From CAZIJH01 sp964539655 (lineage in GTDB: Archaea; Aenigmatarchaeota; Aenigmatarchaeia; CG10238-14; SCSR01): 24,088 nt of DNA. Shown piece by piece: positions 20,200 to 24,088 of the stretch. How positions within the stretch are numbered: position 1 is the first letter of the stretch; every line of letters starts with the position of its first letter. The position numbers and the translations under genes are program-made. The notes below the pieces were generated by a model that saw only the letters and a list, made by a program, of their open reading frames with translations, made no database searches and was not told the origin of the DNA. The stretch spans positions 1 through 24,088 of the forward strand of contig CAZIJH010000009.1 of the NCBI GenBank assembly GCA_964539655.1, written 5' to 3'.

Positions 20200-20667
20200 C
20201 TATATCATTCTCCTCAGCAGTTCATTGATTTCTTTTCCGCGATAACCAAGATCCCCTTTCGGATAAGGTTCTTTCACTGAATTGAATCCCTTGCTCGGCG
20301 GAGTCAACCTGAAAATAGGCTGCACGTCTTCGAAATCCTTCAATTTTATTTTCCCCGCCAAGATTTCTTTCGCGAAATTCTCGAACTTGTCGAAATCGGT
20401 ATTTTGTTTCAAAATTTTCTCGTCAACGCGATTACCGTCCTTCAGCTTCATTCTTTTTTTCAAAATTTCTACCAGAGTGCTTTCCTCAACTTCGCCGTAA
20501 GTTATCACGTCTTTAATTTTTTCTATCATCCCTTTAGATTCGGGATTTTCCGGAACGAGCACGCAATTATGAACAGCTTTCAATCTAAGCATCTTCAAAG
20601 TGTCAGCGACTCCCCTCCTGACTCCAATCGGGCTGCGTATCACTACTACTGCGTAAATCTCATTCAC
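20200..20667 (-). CDS. rpl30: 50S ribosomal protein uL30
   Basis: This 155-residue protein has the archaeal long form of uL30: YAVVVIRSPIGVRRGVADTL, LRLKAVHNCVLVPE, the IKDVITYGEVE segment and a C-terminal FRLTPPSKGFNSVKEPYPKG. The start codon is GTG at 20667, overlapping the uS5 stop by 8 bases. No ATG fits the N-terminal family sequence. Preceded by the overlapping AGGGGTG context, which may assist initiation. Confidence 0.95.
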   Translation of the reverse strand: MNEIYAVVVIRSPIGVRRGVADTLKMLRLKAVHNCVLVPENPESKGMIEKIKDVITYGEVEESTLVEILKKRMKLKDGNRVDEKILKQNTDFDKFENFAKEILAGKIKLKDFEDVQPIFRLTPPSKGFNSVKEPYPKGDLGYRGKEINELLRRMI

Positions 20668-21433
20668 CCCTATCGTAGACGTAAATTTTCTTCAAGGCCT
20701 TGAAGATTGCGGTGATCAAATTTATTTTCATCGAAGTGTTTCCGTATGTCTTTACCCAAATGTCTTTTATACCAGCCAACCTCAAAAGTTTCTTCGACTC
20801 GTTGTCCGCGACAAGACCAACTCCCTTCGGCGCAGGCATAAGCTCGATCTTTACTGATCCGGATTTGCCGTCGACCTTGAACGGAATAGAATGCTCCGTG
20901 CCGCAACCACATTCCCAGCTTCCGCAGCCTCTTTTAACATGTATAACATTTATCTTCGATTTTCTTATCGCCTTCTCGATCGCATCCCTGGTTTCCGGCG
21001 CACCCGCCCTTCCGATTCCCACAATCCCATTTTCATTTCCTACAACAACCAGCGAAGAATAATTGAATCTTCTTCCGGACTTGTGCATCGCGGCGGTAAT
21101 CCTGACTGGAATCCTCTGCGCTCCTCCACCCTTTCCCGCCCTTCCTCCGATAAGAATCAACTCGTTTTTGAGATCCGGAATAAGCTTGTCGACTATCTCG
21201 TATTCGATAATCCTTTTTCCAGTCTTCAGCACGTCGTCTATATTCGTCAAGGTTCCGCTGTAGACAGCCTTGCCCAATTCAGTCTTGGGCTGCCATCTGT
21301 CGAGCGCTGTCTCTTCCCTGACTTCCCTAATTTCTTCTGGCAAAGTCTTTGAAGTTTCGATTTTCTTTATTTCTGCAACAGGAATCTCCGCCTTTTCATT
21401 CTCGTTTTTAATTTTCTTTTCCTCTTCAGGCAT
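20660..21433 (-). CDS. rps5: 30S ribosomal protein uS5
   Basis: Residues from about 40 match uS5: double-stranded RNA-binding segment LILIGGRAGKGGGAQRIPVR, FNYSSLVVVGNENGIVGIGR, AIRKSKINVIHVKRGCGSWE, and the ribosomal S5 C-terminal APKGVGLVADNESKKLLRLA. The first 35-40 residues are a charged extension rich in Glu and Lys (MPEEEKKIKNENEKAE), longer than in many archaea. The CGSWECGC segment contains three cysteines. It overlaps uL18 by 8 bases. Confidence 0.96.
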   Translation of the reverse strand: MPEEEKKIKNENEKAEIPVAEIKKIETSKTLPEEIREVREETALDRWQPKTELGKAVYSGTLTNIDDVLKTGKRIIEYEIVDKLIPDLKNELILIGGRAGKGGGAQRIPVRITAAMHKSGRRFNYSSLVVVGNENGIVGIGRAGAPETRDAIEKAIRKSKINVIHVKRGCGSWECGCGTEHSIPFKVDGKSGSVKIELMPAPKGVGLVADNESKKLLRLAGIKDIWVKTYGNTSMKINLITAIFKALKKIYVYDRGE

Positions 21434-21941
21434 TCAGTATCGTCTCCTTAATTTTTTGGAAAGTGTCAGGTAAATCCTTGAATTTTTCGTTCGAAGAAAT
21501 GTGCTTTCCGGAAATCCTGTCCTCGCTCGGAAGAACTCCCGGATCTATTTCAACTTTCAGACCAGCATCGACCGCGCCCTTCACCACCGCGTAAATCCTC
21601 GAACCTTTCGTCATCGTATAAAGACCAGAATCCAAAATCGCCGTGTCTATTTTATTTTTTATTGCGACCTTGCCGATTGCCAGACCGGTAAGATATGCAG
21701 CGGGAACATTGTCGCACGAAAATTTCCATCCTATCTTTTTCAGCTCCCTGCTGTTAGCGCTCGCAAGGGTTTTGTCGCCCTTCTTGTCGAAGCTGATGAT
21801 CTGTGCTCGGATATAGTTTAGGCTTTTCCTCACCACAAGCCTCGGAGTTCCGGACATGAGAAGCTGCAATCTTTTTTTGTAATTCGTCTTTCCAAGTCTT
21901 CTTCTCTTGAACTGCATCTGATACGTCTGCGATAATTTCAT
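21426..21941 (-). CDS. rpl18: 50S ribosomal protein uL18
   Basis: This 171-residue protein binds 5S rRNA. It has YQMQFKRRRLGKTNYKKRLQ, PRLVVRKSLNYIRAQIISFD, ACDNV-type NVPAAYLTGLAIGKVAIKN and AVVKGAVDAGLKVEIDPGVL, followed by GEDR-like PSEDRISGKHIS. The ATG follows the eL19 stop by four bases. That stop (TGA) lies inside an AAGTGAT ribosome-binding site. Confidence 0.95.
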   Translation of the reverse strand: MKLSQTYQMQFKRRRLGKTNYKKRLQLLMSGTPRLVVRKSLNYIRAQIISFDKKGDKTLASANSRELKKIGWKFSCDNVPAAYLTGLAIGKVAIKNKIDTAILDSGLYTMTKGSRIYAVVKGAVDAGLKVEIDPGVLPSEDRISGKHISSNEKFKDLPDTFQKIKETILNA

Positions 21942-21945
21942 AACA

Positions 21946-22371
21946 TCACTTCTTCTTCAAAAATCCGTGCTGCTCAAGGTACAGTTTCAAGTGCGACCTG
22001 CTTCTGAACATCCCACCTTTCACGAGCGAGCGCATCTTCTTGTACGTCTGCGTGTCGATCTCGTTGCTAATTTTCAATTCTTTCAGCATCCTTCTCAGCG
22101 GCCTGACGGTCGCAATCCATCTCCTCTTTTCCGGAAGAGTCGAGAATTTCGCACCTTTCCTCTTACCTTCGGTCCTTTTCTTCCTTCCCTTTTCCTTCGG
22201 CATTGGAACCTTGTCGGGCAAAACTTTGATGGAATTTTTCTTGATCAGTTTCTTGACGTCGATTCTCGTTATAGCGGCCTTGATGTCTTTGATCTGCGCG
22301 GGATCAAGCCAGACCTTGCTCTGACCGACCTTCAAAATCTTCGCCGCCAATTTTTTCTGCAAGCTCGCCAT
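21946..22371 (-). CDS. rpl19e: 50S ribosomal protein eL19
   Basis: This 141-residue protein matches archaeal eL19: LQKKLAAKILKVGQSKVWLD, PAQIKDIKAAITRIDVKKLI, KGRKKRTEGKRKGAK and RWIATVRPLRRMLKELK, then the MRSLVKGGMFRSRSHLKLYL segment. It ends LKKK, so its last codon and stop read AAG TGA, which also forms the ribosome-binding site of uL18. Confidence 0.96.
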   Translation of the reverse strand: MASLQKKLAAKILKVGQSKVWLDPAQIKDIKAAITRIDVKKLIKKNSIKVLPDKVPMPKEKGRKKRTEGKRKGAKFSTLPEKRRWIATVRPLRRMLKELKISNEIDTQTYKKMRSLVKGGMFRSRSHLKLYLEQHGFLKKK

Positions 22372-22375
22372 AAAA

Positions 22376-22714
22376 TCACTTGTTCAATATTTTCATCTTC
22401 AATTCCTCGGCCTTCTTTATTATTTCCTGCCTCTTCCTCTTTCCGACAGTGTGGCCGATCTTGATCGCCATCTCTTGGGGATTTATTTTCTGAAGCTGCG
22501 ACAAATTGAAAACGAGAATCTCTTTCATGTTCGAAGGATGCAATCCTCTTATAGAAAGCGGGCTCCTCCATCCGATCGACACGTGCCATCCGTGGCTCTT
22601 CTGCTGCAGCCTGAGCTTGCTCTGCGCTCCTCTCGGCTTCCTCCATTTCGCGTTCCTCAGCCTTCTGTACGAGAGCCAGTTCTGCCTCAAAAATTTCGGT
22701 TTCTTTTTTTCCAT
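22376..22714 (-). CDS. rpl32e: 50S ribosomal protein eL32
   Basis: From ATG at 22714 the 112-residue protein reads MEKKKPKFLRQNWLSYRRLR, then WRKPRGAQSKLRLQQKSHGW, VSIGWRSPLSIRGLHPSNMK and a terminal helix, matching eL32. A start nine bases upstream (22723) overlaps the Nudix stop and is less likely. The ATG is preceded by AAG TGA TTGTT: the Nudix stop codon is embedded in the ribosome-binding site. Confidence 0.94.
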   Translation of the reverse strand: MEKKKPKFLRQNWLSYRRLRNAKWRKPRGAQSKLRLQQKSHGWHVSIGWRSPLSIRGLHPSNMKEILVFNLSQLQKINPQEMAIKIGHTVGKRKRQEIIKKAEELKMKILNK

Positions 22715-22719
22715 AACAA

Positions 22720-23151
22720 TCACTTGCTACTCCAGTATGTACCCTTTTGGTTTTTCCATTTTTTGAAATCTTCTAAAAATTTCGCATGGCCGAATCCCAA
22801 ATTTGACATATCGATTTCATTCAAATCAAACCAGCGTGCTTCCGTCGCCTCTCCGCTTATTTTGACGTCCAGATTTTTCGGCTTGCAAATGAATGCAACT
22901 CCGATAGTTTGTCCGCGCGGATCGCGTCCCTTGTTGCTGTAGACTCCCAAAATTTCGAGAGGCTCGACGTCCAACCCGGTTTCTTCCTTCGCCTCTCTGA
23001 CGCACGTTTCTTCGATCGTTTCTCCCTCTTCCATAAATCCGCCAGGAAGCTCGAACTTACCTTTGAACGGTTCGTAACTTCTTTTCATCAACAAAATTTT
23101 ATCTTCGTTCATGATTATCGGGTCTGCCGCAACTCCAAATTTCGCAAACAT
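22720..23151 (-). CDS. Nudix hydrolase inserted in the ribosomal operon
   Basis: Nudix enzymes hydrolyse nucleoside diphosphates linked to other groups, often clearing damaged or excess nucleotides. From ATG at 23151 the protein has 143 residues with a perfect Nudix box at 38-60 (G-x5-E-x7-REUxEExGU; GGFMEEGE begins it and REAKEETGL ends it). The upstream strand KILLMKRSYEPFKGKFELP and the C-terminal ARWFDLNEIDMSN are typical of ADP-ribose or 8-oxo-dGTP type members. Substrate is unknown. It starts one base after the uL6 stop and ends within the eL32 ribosome-binding site, so it is firmly part of the operon. This position is normally uL6-eL32. Confidence 0.93.
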   Translation of the reverse strand: MFAKFGVAADPIIMNEDKILLMKRSYEPFKGKFELPGGFMEEGETIEETCVREAKEETGLDVEPLEILGVYSNKGRDPRGQTIGVAFICKPKNLDVKISGEATEARWFDLNEIDMSNLGFGHAKFLEDFKKWKNQKGTYWSSK

Positions 23152-23152
23152 T

Positions 23153-23686
23153 TTATTTGTCCTCTCCCTTGCTGACAATGTAGCATCCGTCCTGGAAAAC
23201 TTTCTTGTCGTACCCGGTGATCCTCGTCGTAAGTTCTATGTTGCCAGCTGTCTGGCTCACTTCGTCGAGATTATTTCCGCTGACCGTTATGTCCGCTCCC
23301 TCGATTTTCACTTCGGCCTTACCGACGATGCTCGCAATGCGCGGAACTCGCTCTCCCAAAAAATTTGAAATGAGAACTTTTCTTCCCTCGACCTTCACGG
23401 TTACCGGAAAATGAGAATAGACTACTTTTAATTTGTATACAAAACCATCCGTCGCGCCCTTGACTGCGTTCTTTATGTTTGCAATGTTAGTTCCGATGAG
23501 AGACTTCACGACTCTCCTGTCGTTTTCGGTTGAAATTTTTATCTTGTTGTCCAACTTTTCAAGTTTCAGATCTTTCGTCAATTCCAATTTCTTGTCGACC
23601 TCGCCTTTCGGCCCTTTTACTTTCAGGAGGCTGCCGGAAATTTCGACATTGACGCCGTTGGGTATTTCAAATTCCATCGAGTACAT
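23153..23686 (-). CDS. rpl6: 50S ribosomal protein uL6
   Basis: This 177-residue protein has the two uL6 repeats: FEIPNGVNVEISGSLLKVKG, GPKGEVDKKLE, and GTNIANIKNAVKGATDGFVY, then the C-terminal NFLGERVPRIASIVGKAEVK, VSGNNLDEVSQTAGNIEL and the FQDGCYIV end. The frame is open further upstream to 23827, but that stretch lies within uS8. ATG at 23686 is preceded by GAGGT eight bases upstream; another ATG at 23677 is an alternative. Confidence 0.96.
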   Translation of the reverse strand: MYSMEFEIPNGVNVEISGSLLKVKGPKGEVDKKLELTKDLKLEKLDNKIKISTENDRRVVKSLIGTNIANIKNAVKGATDGFVYKLKVVYSHFPVTVKVEGRKVLISNFLGERVPRIASIVGKAEVKIEGADITVSGNNLDEVSQTAGNIELTTRITGYDKKVFQDGCYIVSKGEDK

Positions 23687-23697
23687 GACAATCGACC

Positions 23698-24084
23698 TCA
23701 ATACACGAAAGCTACTAGCTTTCCTCCGAGATTCATTTCCTTGGCTTTCTTGTGATCCATTACGCCTTTCGTTGTTGACAGAATAAGAAGACCGAATTCC
23801 CTCGCCGGCAAAAATCTTTTTTCCCATTTCTCGAACTCGTCGGCTTTAACCGAAAATCTGGGCTTGATAACCTTGGCATCAATTATTTTTCCTTTCATCT
23901 CGATCTTGAACTTTCCGGATTTTCCGTCGTCCACGAAATCAAAAGTGCCTATATAATTATGGTCGTGAAGAACCTGTAGGACGGATCTGGTGATGTTACT
24001 TGCACGAGTAACGCATTCTCTCTTACCGATCTTGTCTGCATTTTTTATGGTCGACATTACGTCGGCCAATGTATCCTGCAACAT
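23698..24084 (-). CDS. rps8: 30S ribosomal protein uS8
   Basis: This 128-residue protein matches archaeal uS8: DTLADVMSTIKNADKIGKRE, SVLQVLHDHNYIGTFDFVDD, IDAKVIKPRFSVKADEFEKW, then REFGLLILSTTKGVMDHKKA and GGKLVAFVY at the end. The start is taken as ATG at 24084, four bases from the right edge, so the upstream context (usually uS14) is outside the window. Confidence 0.95.
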   Translation of the reverse strand: MLQDTLADVMSTIKNADKIGKRECVTRASNITRSVLQVLHDHNYIGTFDFVDDGKSGKFKIEMKGKIIDAKVIKPRFSVKADEFEKWEKRFLPAREFGLLILSTTKGVMDHKKAKEMNLGGKLVAFVY

Positions 24085-24088
24085 TTCC

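Noticed and set aside
23687..23827. N-terminal extension of uL6
   Set aside because: The extra 47 residues are a shadow of uS8. A GAGGT site precedes ATG at 23686 and the family sequence begins there.

Overview
The window is archaeal chromosomal DNA, probably a metagenome scaffold because it contains two runs of N. Archaeal identity rests on the 5' end of an archaeal-type 16S rRNA (minus strand, left edge); archaeal/eukaryotic ribosomal proteins eL14, eL18, eL19, eL32 and eL34; RNA polymerase subunits RpoK and RpoN; deoxyhypusine synthase; a Cbf5-type pseudouridine synthase with PUA domain; tRNAs without encoded CCA, one with an intron at 37/38; and TATA boxes centred 24-28 bp from many start codons (largely leaderless genes). 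Very short spacers, many tiny proteins and a long-form NDK suggest a small-genome DPANN-type lineage, perhaps Micrarchaeota-like. That placement is inference.

Layout. 1-350: 16S 5' end, its leader, and a TATA box that may also serve a small divergent membrane protein. 351-7474: mixed genes: peptidase S51, tRNA-His, a methyltransferase, an intron-bearing tRNA-Met, the nucleotide kinase pair adkA-ndk, an SGNH hydrolase, a basic microprotein, deoxyhypusine synthase divergent from argS, and two coupled unknown genes. 7673-9880: an HTH regulator ending in an EF-hand-like loop, a papain-like permuted hydrolase candidate, and two divergent small winged-helix genes separated by a sequence gap. 9896-11719: the minus-strand operon eL18-uL13-uS9-rpoN-rpoK. 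11795-15540: a probable tandem MazG-type protein crossing the second gap, tRNA-Gly, tRNA-Ser, and several unknown small proteins or regulators, partly AT-rich by eye. 15523-16798: an OB-fold protein and Cbf5. 17228-24084: the spc-type operon read right to left: uS8, uL6, Nudix, eL32, eL19, uL18, uS5, uL30, uL15, SecY, EMC3-like insertase, eL34, eL14.

How it works together. Most of the window is translation and secretion machinery: ribosomal proteins, SecY with a YidC-like insertase, rRNA/tRNA and Cbf5, ArgRS, and deoxyhypusine synthase for aIF5A. AdkA and NDK supply nucleotides. The familiar archaeal order secY-adkA-EMC3-eL34-cmk-eL14-cbf5 is altered: adkA sits about 15 kb away beside ndk, no cmk lies between eL34 and eL14, and a Nudix gene is inserted after uL6. 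The main novelty candidates are interleaved or shared divergent promoters, three consecutive ribosomal gene junctions where the stop codon lies inside the ribosome-binding site, the tandem MazG protein with a degenerate first half, and the regulator with an EF-hand-like tail. No CRISPR array, transposase or integrase was seen.
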